Shown here: piece after piece, positions 1 through 13,620 of the stretch
Numbering within the stretch: position 1 is the first letter of the stretch
How the letters are laid out: each line of letters begins with the position of its first letter
Origin: Desmodesmus armatus
Taxonomy: Eukaryota; Chlorophyta; Chlorophyceae; Sphaeropleales; Scenedesmaceae
Direction: 5' to 3'
Length of the DNA: 64,000 nucleotides
NCBI GenBank assembly: GCA_007449985.2
Contig: VIIQ02000788.1
Coordinates: 1 to 64,000, forward strand
Program-made: the position numbers and the translations under genes
The notes under the pieces: model-generated
What the model was told of the DNA's origin: nothing
Databases searched by the model: none
What the model saw: the letters and a program-made list of their open reading frames with translations, nothing else

Positions 1-3000
1 TGGGAGGCACTAGGACCCCTTTGGAACACAGTGAAACAGCTTCAGGCAGGCAGGCATTGTCAGTCATGGCTTGGTGGGGGTGTACCTAACCGATGGCGCA
101 AGGGACACCACCAACCAGCTGCAGCCATGACCAGCCTTGGCGTGTGCTGCTGCTGCTGCTGTTGGCTAAGCTGCAGCACTGACTCGCTGCTCCAGACACA
201 CTAAACCCAACCAGGGCTGCATGCACTGAGCTCCTTGGGAGGCACTAGGACCCTTTGGAACACAGTGAAACAGCTTCAGGCAGGCAGGCATTTGTCAGTC
301 ATGGCTTGGTGGGGGGGTGTACCTAACCCGATGGCGCAAGGGACACCCCACCAACCAGCTGCAGCCATGACCAGCCTTGGCGTGTGCTGCTGCTGCTGCT
401 GTTGGCTAAGCTGCAGCACTGACTCGCTGCTCCAGACACACTAAACCCAACCAGGGCTGGATGCACTGAGCTTGGGAGGCACTAGGACCCCTTTGGAACA
501 CAGTGAAACAGCTTCAGGCAGGCAGGCATTTGTCAGTCATGGCTTGGTGGTGGGGTGTACCTAACCCGATGGCGCAAGGGACACCCCACCAACCAGCTGC
601 AGCCATGACCAGCCTTGGCGTGTGCTGCTGCTGCTGCTGTTGGCTAAGCTGCAGCACTGACTCGCTGCTCCAGACACACTAAACCCAACCAGGGCTGCAT
701 GCACTGAGTTCCTGGGAGGCACTAGGACCCTTTGGAACACAGTGAAACAGCTTCAGGCAGGCAGGCATTTGTCAGTCATGGTGGTGGTGGGGTACCTAAC
801 CCGATGGCGCAAGGACACCCCACCAACCAGCTGCAGCCATGACCAGCCTTGGCGTGTGCTGCTGCTGCTGTTGGCTAAGCTGCAGCACTGACTCGCTGCT
901 CCAGACACACTAAACCCAACCAGGGCTGCATGCACTGAGCTCCTTGGGAGGCACTAGGACCCCTTTGGAACACAGTGAAACAGCTTCAGGCAGGCAGGCA
1001 TTTGTCAGTCATGGCTTGGTGGTGGGGGTGTACCTAACCCGATGGCGCAAGGACACCCCACCAACCAAAGTGCAGCCATGACCGCCTGGCGTGTGCTGCT
1101 GCTGCTGCTGTTGGCTAAGCTGCAGCACTGACTCGCTGCTCCAGACACACTAAACCCAACCAGGGCTGCATGCACTGAGCTCCTTGGGAGGCACTAGGAC
1201 CCCTTTGGAACACAGTGAAACAGCTTCAGGCAGGCAGGCATTTGTCAGTCATGGCTTGGTGGTGGGTGTACCAACCCGATGGCGCAAGGGACACCCCACC
1301 AACCAGCTGCAGCCATGACCAGCCTTGGCGTGTGCTGCTGCTGCTGCTGTTGGCTAAGCTGCAGCACTGACTCGCTGCTCCAGACACACTAAACCCAACC
1401 AGGGCTGGCGCACTGAGCTCTTGGGAGGCACTAGGACCCCTTTGGAACACAGTGAAACAGCTTCAGGCAGGCAGGCATTTGTCAGTCATGGCTTGGTGGT
1501 GGGGTGTACCTAACCCGATGGCGCAAGGGACACCCACCAACCAGCTGCAGCCATGACCAGCCTTGGCGTGTGCTGCTGCTGCTGCTGTTGGCTAAGCTGC
1601 AGCACTGACTCGCTGCTCCAGACACACTAAACCCAACCAGGGCTGCATGCACTGAGCTCCTTGGGAGGCACTAGGACCCCTTTGGAACACAGTGAAACAG
1701 CTTCAGGCAGGCAGGCATTTGTCAGTCATGGCTTGGTGGTGGGGTGTACCTAACCCGATGGCGCAAGGGACACCCACCAACCAGCTGCAGCCATGACCAG
1801 CCTTGGCGCTGTGTGCTGCTGCTGCTGCTGTTGGCTAAGCTGCAGCACTGACTCGCTGCTCCAGACACACTAAACCCAACCAGGGCTGCATGCACTGAGC
1901 TCCTGGGAGGCACTAGGACCCCTTTGGAACACAGTGAAACAGCTTCAGGCAGGCAGGCATTTGTCAGTCATGGCTTGGTGGTGGGGTGTACCTAACCCGA
2001 TGGCGCAAGGGACACCCCACCAACCAGCTGCAGCCATGACCAGCCTTGGCGTGTGCTGCTGCTGGCTGTTGGCTAAGCTGCAGCACTGACTCGCTGCTCC
2101 AGACACACTAAACCCAACCAGGGCTGCATGCACTGAGCTCCTTGGGAGGCACTAGGACCCTTTGGAACACAGTGAAACAGCTTCAGGCAGGCAGGCATTT
2201 GTCAGTCATGGCTTGGTGGCGGGTGTACCCAACCCGATGGCGCAAGGGACACCCCACCAACCAGCTGCAGCCATGACCAGCCTTGGCGTGTGCTGCTGCT
2301 GCTGCTGTTGGCTAAGCTGCAGCACTGACTCGCTGCTCCAGACACACTAAACCCAACCAGGGCTGGATGCACTGAGCTCCTTGGGAGGCACTAGGACCCC
2401 TTTGGAACACAGTGAAACAGCTTCAGGCAGGCAGGCATTTGTCAGTCATGGCTTGGTGGTGGGGTGTAACTAACCCGATGGCGCAAGGGACACACCAACC
2501 AGCTGCAGCCATGACCAGCCTTGGCGTGTGCTGCTGCTGCTGCTGTTGGCTAAGCTGCAGCACTGACTCGCTGCTCCAGACACACTAAACCCAACCAGGG
2601 CTGCATGCACTGAGCTCCTTGGGAGGCACTAGGACCCTTTGGAACACAGTGAAACAGCTTCAGGCAGGCAGGCATTTGTCAGTCATGGCTTGGTGGTGGG
2701 GTGTACCAACCCGATGGCGCAAGGGACACCCCACCAACCAGCTGCAGCCATGACCAGCCTTGGCGTGTGCTGCTGCTGCTGCTGTTGGCTAAGCTGCAGC
2801 ACTGACTCGCTGCTCCAGACACACTAAACCCAACCAGGGCTGCATGCACTGAGCTCCTTGGGAGGCACTAGGACCCCTTTGGAACACAGTGAAACAGCTT
2901 CAGGCAGGCAGGCATTTGTCAGTCATGGCTTGGTGGTGGGGTGTACCTAACCCGATGGCGCAAGGGACACCCCACCAACCAGCTGCAGCCATGACCAGCC

Positions 3001-6000
3001 TTGGCGTGTGCTGCTGCTGCTGCTGTTGGCTAAGCTGCAGCACTGACTCGCTGCTCCAGACACACTAAACCCAACCAGGGCTGGATGCACTGAGCTCCTT
3101 GGGAGGCACTAGGACCCCTTTGGAACACAGTGAAACAGCTTCAGGCAGGCAGGCATTTGTCAGTCATGGCTTGGTGGTGGGGTGTACCTAACCCGATGGC
3201 GCAAGGGACACCACCAACCAGCTGCAGCCATGACCAGCCTTGGCGTGTGCTGCTGCTGCTGCTGTTGGCTAAGCTGCAGCACTGACTCGCTGCTCCAGAC
3301 ACACTAAACCCAACCAGGGCTGGATGCACTGAGCTCCTTGGGAGGCACTAGGACCCCTTTGGAACACAGTGAAACAGCTTCAGGCAGGCAGGCATTTGTC
3401 AGTCATGGCTTGGTGGTGGGGTGTACCTAACCCGATGGCGCAAGGGACACCCCACCAACCAGCTGCAGCCATGACCAGCCTTGGCGTGTGCTGCTGCTGC
3501 TGCTGTTGGCTAAGCGCTCAGCACATGACTCGCTGCTCCAGACACACTAAACCCAACCAGGGCTGCATGCACTGAGCTCCTGGGAGGCACTAGGACCCCT
3601 TTGGAACACAGTGAAACAGCTTCAGGCAGGCAGGCATTTGTCAGTCATGGCTTGGTGGTGGGGTGTACCTAACCCGATGGCGCAAGGGACACCCCACCAA
3701 CCAGCTGCAGCCATGACCAGCCTTGGCGTGTGCTGCTGCTGCTGCTGTTGGCTAAGCTGCAGCACTGACTCGCTGCTCCAGACACACTAACCCAACCAGG
3801 GCTGCATGCACTGAGCTCCTTGGGAGGCACTAGGACCCCTTTGGAACACAGTGAAACAGCTTCAGGCAGGCAGGCATTTGTCAGTCATGGCTTGGTGGTG
3901 GGGGTGTACCTAACCCGATGGCGCAAGGGACACCCACCAACCAGCTGCAGCCATGACCAGCCTTGGCGTGTGCTGCTGCTGCTGCTGTTGGCTAAGCTGC
4001 AGCACTGACTCGCTGCTCCAGACACACTAAACCCAACCAGGGCTGGATGCACTGAGCTCCTTGGGAGGCACTAGGACCCCTTTGGAACACAGTGAAACAG
4101 CTTCAGGCAGGCAGGCATTTGTCAGTCATGGCTTGGTGGTGGGGTGTACCTAACCCGATGGCGCAAGGGACACCCCACCAACCAGCTGCAGCCATGACCA
4201 GCCTTGGCGTGTGCTGCTGCTGCTGCTGTTGGCTAAGCTGCAGCACTGACTCGCTGCTCCAGACACACTAAACCCAACCAGGGCTGCATGCACTGAGCTC
4301 CTTGGGAGGCACTAGGACCCCTTTGGAACACAGTGAAACAGCTTCAGGCAGGCAGGCATTTGTCAGTCATGGCTTGGTGGTGGGGTGTACCTAACCCGAT
4401 GGCGCAAGGGACACCCCACCAACCAGCTGCAGCCATGACCAGCCTTGGCGTGTGCTGCTGCTGCTGCTGTTGGCTAAGCTGCAGCACTGACTCGCTGCTC
4501 CAGACACACTAAACCCAACCAGGGCTGCATGCACTGAGCTCCTTGGGAGGCACTAGGACCCCTTTGGAACACAGTGAAACAGCTTCAGGCAGGCAGGCAT
4601 TTGTCAGTCATGGCTTGGTGGTGGGTGTACCTAACCCGATGGCGCAAGGGACACCCCACCAACCAGCTGCAGCCATGACCAGCCTTGGCGTGTGCTGCTG
4701 CTGCTGCTGTTGGCTAAGCTGCAGCACTGACTCGCTGCTCCAGACACACTAAACCCAACCAGGGCTGCATGCACTGAGCTCCTTGGGAGGCACTAGGACC
4801 CCTTTGGAACACAGTGAAACAGCTTCAGGCAGGCAGGCATTTGTCAGTCATGGCTTGGTGGTGGGGTGTACCTAACCCGATGGCGCAAGGGACACCCCAC
4901 CAACCAGCTGCAGCCATGACCAGCCTTGGCGTGTGCTGCTGCTGCTGCTGTTGGCTAAGCTGCAGCACTGACTCGCTGCTCCAGACACACTAAACCCAAC
5001 CAGGGCTGCATGCACTGAGCTCCTTGGGAGGCACTAGGACCCCTTTGGAACACAGTGAAACAGCTTCAGGCAGGCAGGCATTTGTCAGTCATGGCTTGGT
5101 GGTGGGGTGTACCTAACCCGATGGCGCAAGGGACACCCCACCAACCAGCTGCAGCCATGACCAGCCTTGGCGTGTGCTGCTGCTGCTGCTGTTGGCTAAG
5201 CTGCAGCACTGACTCGCTGCTCCAGACACACTAAACCCAACCAGGGCTGCATGCACTGAGCTCCTTGGGAGGCACTAGGACCCCTTTGGAACACAGTGAA
5301 ACAGCTTCAGGCAGGCAGGCATTTGTCAGTCATGGCTTGGTGGTGGGGTGTACCTAACCCGATGGCGCAAGGGACACCCCACCAACCAGCTGCAGCCATG
5401 ACCAGCCTTGGCGTGTGCTGCTGCTGCTGCTGTTGGCTAAGCTGCAGCACTGACTCGCTGCTCCAGACACACTAAACCCAACCAGGGCTGCATGCACTGA
5501 GCTCTTGGGAGGCACTAGGACCCCTTTGGAACACAGTGAAACAGCTTCAGGCAGGCAGGCATTTGTCAGTCATGGCTTGGTGGTGGGGTGTACCTAACCC
5601 GATGGCGCAAGGGACACCCCACCAACCAGCTGCAGCCATGACCAGCCTTGGCGTGTGCTGCTGCTGCTGCTGTTGGCTAAGCTGCAGCACTGACTCGCTG
5701 CTCCAGACACACTAAACCCAACCAGGGCTGATGCACTGAGCTCCTTGGGAGGCACTAGGACCCCTTTGGAACACAGTGAAACAGCTTCAGGCAGGCAGGC
5801 ATTTGTCAGTCATGGCTTGGTGGTGGGGTGTACCTAACCCGATGGCGCAAGGGACACCCCACCAACCAGCTGCAGCCATGACCAGCCTTGGCGTGTGCTG
5901 CTGCTGCTGCTGTTGGCTAAGCTGCAGCACTGACTCGCTGCTCCAGACACACTAAACCCAACCAGGGCTGCATGCACTGAGCTCCTTGGGAGGCACTAGG

Positions 6001-9000
6001 ACCCCTTTGGAACACAGTGAAACAGCTTCAGGCAGGCAGGCATTTGTCAGTCATGGCTTGGTGGTGGGGTGTACCTAACCCGATGGCGCAAGGGACACCC
6101 CACCAACCAGCTGCAGCCATGACCAGCCTTGGCGTGTGCTGCTGCTGCTGCTGTTGGCTAAGCTGCAGCACTGACTCGCTGCTCCAGACACACTAAACCC
6201 AACCAGGGCTGCATGCACTGAGCTCCTTGGGAGGCACTAGGACCCCTTTGGAACACAGTGAAACAGCTTCAGGCAGGCAGGCATTTGTCAGTCATGGCTT
6301 GGTGGTGGGGTGTACCTAACCCGATGGCGCAAGGGACCCCACCAACCAGCTGCAGCCATGACCAGCCTTGGCGTGTGCTGCTGCTGCTGCTGTTGGCTAA
6401 GCTGCAGCACTGACTCGCTGCTCCAGACACACTAAACCCAACCAGGGCTGCATGCACTGAGCTCCTTGGGAGGCACTAGGACCCCTTTGGAACACAGTGA
6501 AACAGCTTCAGGCAGGCAGGCATTTGTCAGTCATGGCTTGGTGGTGGGGTGTACCTAACCCGATGGCGCAAGGGACACCCCACCAACCAGCTGCAGCCAT
6601 GACCAGCCTTGGCGTGTGCTGCTGCTGCTGCTGTTGGCTAAGCTGCAGCACTGACTCGCTGCTCCAGACACACTAAACCCAACCAGGGCTGCATGCACTG
6701 AGCTCCTTGGGAGGCACTAGGACCCCTTTGGAACACAGTGAAACAGCTTCAGGCAGGCAGGCATTTGTCAGTCATGGCTTGGTGGTGGGGTGTACCTAAC
6801 CCGATGGCGCAAGGGACACCCCACCAACCAGCTGCAGCCATGACCAGCCTTGGCGTGTGCTGCTGCTGCTGCTGTTGGCTAAGCTGCAGCACTGACTCGC
6901 TGCTCCAGACACACTAAACCCAACCAGGGCTGCATGCACTGAGCTCCTTGGGAGGCACTAGGACCCCTTTGGAACACAGTGAAACAGCTTCAGGCAGGCA
7001 GGCATTTGTCAGTCATGGCTTGGTGGTGGGGTGTACCTAACCCGATGGCGCAAGGGACACCCCACCAACCAGCTGCAGCCATGACCAGCCTTGGCGTGTG
7101 CTGCTGCTGCTGCTGTTGGCTAAGCTGCAGCACTGACTCGCTGCTCCAGACACACTAAACCCAACCAGGGCTGATGCACTGAGCTCCTTGGGAGGCACTA
7201 GGACCCCTTTGGAACACAGTGAAACAGCTTCAGGCAGGCAGGCATTTGTCAGTCATGGCTTGGTGGTGGGGTGTACCTAACCCGATGGCGCAAGGGACAC
7301 CCCACCAACCAGCTGCAGCCATGACCAGCCTTGGCGTGTGCTGCTGCTGCTGCTGTTGGCTAAGCTGCAGCACTGACTCGCTGCTCCAGACACACTAAAC
7401 CCAACCAGGGCTGCATGCACTGAGCTCCTTGGGAGGCACTAGGACCCCTTTGGAACACAGTGAAACAGCTTCAGGCAGGCAGGCATTTGTCAGTCATGGC
7501 TTGGTGGTGGGGTGTACCTAACCCGATGGCGCAAGGGACACCCCACCAACCAGCTGCAGCCATGACCAGCCTTGGCGTGTGCTGCTGCTGCTGCTGTTGG
7601 CTAAGCTGCAGCACTGACTCGCTGCTCCAGACACACTAAACCCAACCAGGGCTGCATGCACTGAGCTCCTTGGGAGGCACTAGGACCCCTTTGGAACACA
7701 GTGAAACAGCTTCAGGCAGGCAGGCATTTGTCAGTCATGGCTTGGTGGTGGGGTGTACCTAACCCGATGGCGCAAGGGACACCCCACCAACCAGCTGCAG
7801 CCATGACCAGCCTTGGCGTGTGCTGCTGCTGCTGCTGTTGGCTAAGCTGCAGCACTGACTCGCTGCTCCAGACACACTAAACCCAACCAGGGCTGGATGC
7901 ACTGAGCTCCTTGGGAGGCACTAGGACCCCTTTGGAACACAGTGAAACAGCTTCAGGCAGGCAGGCATTTGTCAGTCATGGCTTGGTGGTGGGGTGTACC
8001 TAACCCGATGGCGCAAGGGACACCCCACCAACCAGCTGCAGCCATGACCAGCCTTGGCGTGTGCTGCTGCTGCTGCTGTTGGCTAAGCTGCAGCACTGAC
8101 TCGCTGCTCCAGACACACTAAACCCAACCAGGGCTGCATGCACTGAGCTCCTTGGGAGGCACTAGGACCCCTTTGGAACACAGTGAAACAGCTTCAGGCA
8201 GGCAGGCATTTGTCAGTCATGGCTTGGTGGTGGGGTGTACCTAACCCGATGGCGCAAGGGACACCCCACCAACCAGCTGCAGCCATGACCAGCCTTGGCG
8301 TGTGCTGCTGCTGCTGCTGTTGGCTAAGCTGCAGCACTGACTCGCTGCTCCAGACACACTAAACCCAACCAGGGCTGGATGCACTGAGCTCCTTGGGAGG
8401 CACTAGGACCCCTTTGGAACACAGTGAAACAGCTTCAGGCAGGCAGGCATTTGTCAGTCATGGCTTGGTGGTGGGGTGTACCTAACCCGATGGCGCAAGG
8501 GACCCCACCAACCAGCTGCAGCCATGACCAGCCTTGGCGTGTGCTGCTGCTGCTGCTGTTGGCTAAGCTGCAGCACTGACTCGCTGCTCCAGACACACTA
8601 AACCCAACCAGGGCTGGATGCACTGAGCTCCTTGGGAGGCACTAGGACCCCTTTGGAACACAGTGAAACAGCTTCAGGCAGGCAGGCATTTGTCAGTCAT
8701 GGCTTGGTGGTGGGGTGTACCTAACCCGATGGCGCAAGGGACACCCCACCAACCAGCTGCAGCCATGACCAGCCTTGGCGTGTGCTGCTGCTGCTGCTGT
8801 TGGCTAAGCTGCAGCACTGACTCGCTGCTCCAGACACACTAAACCCAACCAGGGCTGCATGCACTGAGCTCCTTGGGAGGCACTAGGACCCCTTTGGAAC
8901 ACAGTGAAACAGCTTCAGGCAGGCAGGCATTTGTCAGTCATGGCTTGGTGGTGGGGTGTACCTAACCCGATGGCGCAAGGGACACCCCACCAACCAGCTG

Positions 9001-12000
9001 CAGCCATGACCAGCCTTGGCGTGTGCTGCTGCTGCTGCTGTTGGCTAAGCTGCAGCACTGACTCGCTGCTCCAGACACACTAAACCCAACCAGGGCTGGA
9101 TGCACTGAGCTCCTTGGGAGGCACTAGGACCCCTTTGGAACACAGTGAAACAGCTTCAGGCAGGCAGGCATTTGTCAGTCATGGCTTGGTGGTGGGGTGT
9201 ACCTAACCCGATGGCGCAAGGGACACCCCACCAACCAGCTGCAGCCATGACCAGCCTTGGCGTGTGCTGCTGCTGCTGCTGTTGGCTAAGCTGCAGCACT
9301 GACTCGCTGCTCCAGACACACTAAACCCAACCAGGGCTGGATGCACTGAGCTCCTTGGGAGGCACTAGGACCCCTTTGGAACACAGTGAAACAGCTTCAG
9401 GCAGGCAGGCATTTGTCAGTCATGGCTTGGTGGTGGGGTGTACCTAACCCGATGGCGCAAGGGACACCCCACCAACCAGCTGCAGCCATGACCAGCCTTG
9501 GCGTGTGCTGCTGCTGCTGCTGTTGGCTAAGCTGCAGCACTGACTCGCTGCTCCAGACACACTAAACCCAACCAGGGCTGCATGCACTGAGCTCCTTGGG
9601 AGGCACTAGGACCCCTTTGGAACACAGTGAAACAGCTTCAGGCAGGCAGGCATTTGTCAGTCATGGCTTGGTGGTGGGGTGTACCTAACCCGATGGCGCA
9701 AGGGACACCCCACCAACCAGCTGCAGCCATGACCAGCCTTGGCGTGTGCTGCTGCTGCTGCTGTTGGCTAAGCTGCAGCACTGACTCGCTGCTCCAGACA
9801 CACTAAACCCAACCAGGGCTGGATGCACTGAGCTCCTTGGGAGGCACTAGGACCCCTTTGGAACACAGTGAAACAGCTTCAGGCAGGCAGGCATTTGTCA
9901 GTCATGGCTTGGTGGTGGGGTGTACCTAACCCGATGGCGCAAGGGACACCCCACCAACCAGCTGCAGCCATGACCAGCCTTGGCGTGTGCTGCTGCTGCT
10001 GCTGTTGGCTAAGCTGCAGCACTGACTCGCTGCTCCAGACACACTAAACCCAACCAGGGCTGGATGCACTGAGCTCCTTGGGAGGCACTAGGACCCCTTT
10101 GGAACACAGTGAAACAGCTTCAGGCAGGCAGGCATTTGTCAGTCATGGCTTGGTGGTGGGGTGTACCTAACCCGATGGCGCAAGGGACACCCCACCAACC
10201 AGCTGCAGCCATGACCAGCCTTGGCGTGTGCTGCTGCTGCTGCTGTTGGCTAAGCTGCAGCACTGACTCGCTGCTCCAGACACACTAAACCCAACCAGGG
10301 CTGGATGCACTGAGCTCCTTGGGAGGCACTAGGACCCCTTTGGAACACAGTGAAACAGCTTCAGGCAGGCAGGCATTTGTCAGTCATGGCTTGGTGGTGG
10401 GGTGTACCTAACCCGATGGCGCAAGGGACACCCCACCAACCAGCTGCAGCCATGACCAGCCTTGGCGTGTGCTGCTGCTGCTGCTGTTGGCTAAGCTGCA
10501 GCACTGACTCGCTGCTCCAGACACACTAAACCCAACCAGGGCTGCATGCACTGAGCTCCTTGGGAGGCACTAGGACCCCTTTGGAACACAGTGAAACAGC
10601 TTCAGGCAGGCAGGCATTTGTCAGTCATGGCTTGGTGGTGGGGTGTACCTAACCCGATGGCGCAAGGGACACCCCACCAACCAGCTGCAGCCATGACCAG
10701 CCTTGGCGTGTGCTGCTGCTGCTGCTGTTGGCTAAGCTGCAGCACTGACTCGCTGCTCCAGACACACTAAACCCAACCAGGGCTGGATGCACTGAGCTCC
10801 TTGGGAGGCACTAGGACCCCTTTGGAACACAGTGAAACAGCTTCAGGCAGGCAGGCATTTGTCAGTCATGGCTTGGTGGTGGGGTGTACCTAACCCGATG
10901 GCGCAAGGGACACCCCACCAACCAGCTGCAGCCATGACCAGCCTTGGCGTGTGCTGCTGCTGCTGCTGTTGGCTAAGCTGCAGCACTGACTCGCTGCTCC
11001 AGACACACTAAACCCAACCAGGGCTGGATGCACTGAGCTCCTTGGGAGGCACTAGGACCCCTTTGGAACACAGTGAAACAGCTTCAGGCAGGCAGGCATT
11101 TGTCAGTCATGGCTTGGTGGTGGGGTGTACCTAACCCGATGGCGCAAGGGACACCCCACCAACCAGCTGCAGCCATGACCAGCCTTGGCGTGTGCTGCTG
11201 CTGCTGCTGTTGGCTAAGCTGCAGCACTGACTCGCTGCTCCAGACACACTAAACCCAACCAGGGCTGGATGCACTGAGCTCCTTGGGAGGCACTAGGACC
11301 CCTTTGGAACACAGTGAAACAGCTTCAGGCAGGCAGGCATTTGTCAGTCATGGCTTGGTGGTGGGGTGTACCTAACCCGATGGCGCAAGGGACACCCCAC
11401 CAACCAGCTGCAGCCATGACCAGCCTTGGCGTGTGCTGCTGCTGCTGCTGTTGGCTAAGCTGCAGCACTGACTCGCTGCTCCAGACACACTAAACCCAAC
11501 CAGGGCTGCATGCACTGAGCTCCTTGGGAGGCACTAGGACCCCTTTGGAACACAGTGAAACAGCTTCAGGCAGGCAGGCATTTGTCAGTCATGGCTTGGT
11601 GGTGGGGTGTACCTAACCCGATGGCGCAAGGGACACCCCACCAACCAGCTGCAGCCATGACCAGCCTTGGCGTGTGCTGCTGCTGCTGCTGTTGGCTAAG
11701 CTGCAGCACTGACTCGCTGCTCCAGACACACTAAACCCAACCAGGGCTGGATGCACTGAGCTCCTTGGGAGGCACTAGGACCCCTTTGGAACACAGTGAA
11801 ACAGCTTCAGGCAGGCAGGCATTTGTCAGTCATGGCTTGGTGGTGGGGTGTACCTAACCCGATGGCGCAAGGGACACCCCACCAACCAGCTGCAGCCATG
11901 ACCAGCCTTGGCGTGTGCTGCTGCTGCTGCTGTTGGCTAAGCTGCAGCACTGACTCGCTGCTCCAGACACACTAAACCCAACCAGGGCTGGATGCACTGA

Positions 12001-13620
12001 GCTCCTTGGGAGGCACTAGGACCCCTTTGGAACACAGTGAAACAGCTTCAGGCAGGCAGGCATTTGTCAGTCATGGCTTGGTGGTGGGGTGTACCTAACC
12101 CGATGGCGCAAGGGACACCCCACCAACCAGCTGCAGCCATGACCAGCCTTGGCGTGTGCTGCTGCTGCTGCTGTTGGCTAAGCTGCAGCACTGACTCGCT
12201 GCTCCAGACACACTAAACCCAACCAGGGCTGGATGCACTGAGCTCCTTGGGAGGCACTAGGACCCCTTTGGAACACAGTGAAACAGCTTCAGGCAGGCAG
12301 GCATTTGTCAGTCATGGCTTGGTGGTGGGGTGTACCTAACCCGATGGCGCAAGGGACACCCCACCAACCAGCTGCAGCCATGACCAGCCTTGGCGTGTGC
12401 TGCTGCTGCTGCTGTTGGCTAAGCTGCAGCACTGACTCCCTGCTCCAGACACACTAAACCCAACCAGGGCCGCATGCACTGTGTTCGTTGGGAGGCACTA
12501 GGACCCCTTTGGAACACAGTGAAACAGCTTCAGGCAGGCAGGCCTTTGTCAGTCATGGCTTGGTGGCGGGGTGTACCTAACCCGATGGCGCAAGGGACAC
12601 CCCACCAACCAGCTGCAGCCATGACCAGCCTTGGCGTGTGCTGCTGCTGCTGCTGTTGGCTAAGCTGCAGCACTGACTCGCTGCTCCAGACACACTAAAC
12701 CCAACCAGGGCTGGATGCACTGAGCTCCTTGGGGGGCACTAGGACCCCTTTGGAACACAGTGAAACAGCTTCAGGCAGGCAGGCATTTGTCAGTCATGGC
12801 TTGGTGGTGGGGTGTACCTAACCCGATGGCGCAAGGGACACCCCACCAACCAGCTGCAGCCATGACCAGCCTTGGCGTGTGCTGCTGCTGCTGCTGTTGG
12901 CTAAGCTGCAGCACTGACTCGCTGCTCCAGACACACTAAACCCAACCAGGGCCGCATGCACTGTGTTCGTTGGGAGGCACTAGGACCCCTTTGGAACACA
13001 GTGAAACAGCTTCAGGCAGGCAGGCATTTGTCAGTCATGGCTTGGTGGTGGGGTGTACCTAACCCGATGGCGCAAGAGACACCCCACCAACCAGCTGCAG
13101 CCATGACCAGCCTTGGCGTGTGCTGCTGCAGCTGCTGCTGCTGTTAGCTAAGCTGCAGCACTGACTCGCTGCTCCAGACACACTAAACCCAACCAGGGCC
13201 GCATGCACTGTGTTCGTTGGGAGGCACTAGGACCCCTTCGGAACACAGTGAAACAGCTTCAGGCAGGCAGGCATTTGTCAGTCATGGCTTGGTGGTGGGG
13301 TGTACCTAACCCGATGGCGCAAGAGACACCCCACCAACCAGCTGCAGCCATGACCAGCCTTGGCGTGTGCTGCTGCAGCTGCTGCTGTTGTTAGCTAAGC
13401 TGCAGCACTGACTCCCTGCTCCAGACACACTAAACCCAACCAGGGCTGCATGCACTGTGTTCGTTGGGAGGCACTAGGACCCCTTCGGAACACAGTGAAA
13501 CAGCTTCAGGCGGGCAGGCATTTGTCAGTCATGGCTTGGTGGTGGGGTGTACCTAACCCGATGGCGCAAGGGACACCCCACCAACCAGCTGCAGCCATGA
13601 CCAGCCTTGGAGTGTGGTGC
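1..13620. repeat. Satellite array, ~57 tandem units of ~241 bp
   Basis: A head-to-tail array whose unit begins near TTGGGAGGCACTAGGACCCC and recurs every 240-241 bp (for example 5021, 5262, 5503). I count 56 unit junctions plus a partial first unit, so the array continues beyond the left edge of the window. Each unit carries a (CTG)5 run and the block CACTAAACCCAACC. Units between about 4,200 and 12,400 are almost identical. The first ~4 kb contains many single-base indels. The last four to five units carry substitutions, and two of them (starting near 12,956 and 13,203) are 247 bp long through a 6-bp insertion in the CTG run. The last unit breaks off near 13,610. The 62-74-residue open frames inside units change frame between copies and are not credible genes. 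Location (centromeric, subtelomeric or interstitial) cannot be read from the sequence. Confidence 0.98.

Noticed and set aside
1..13620. Satellite array read as a CRISPR array or as a family of ~62-residue genes
   Set aside because: Units are ~241 bp with no short-repeat/unique-spacer pattern, and open frames appear, vanish and change frame with single-base indels between copies.
1..13620. Telomere-like CTAAACCC and CTAACCC inside each satellite unit
   Set aside because: They occur once per unit and never in tandem, so they are not telomeric repeats; chance similarity is enough.
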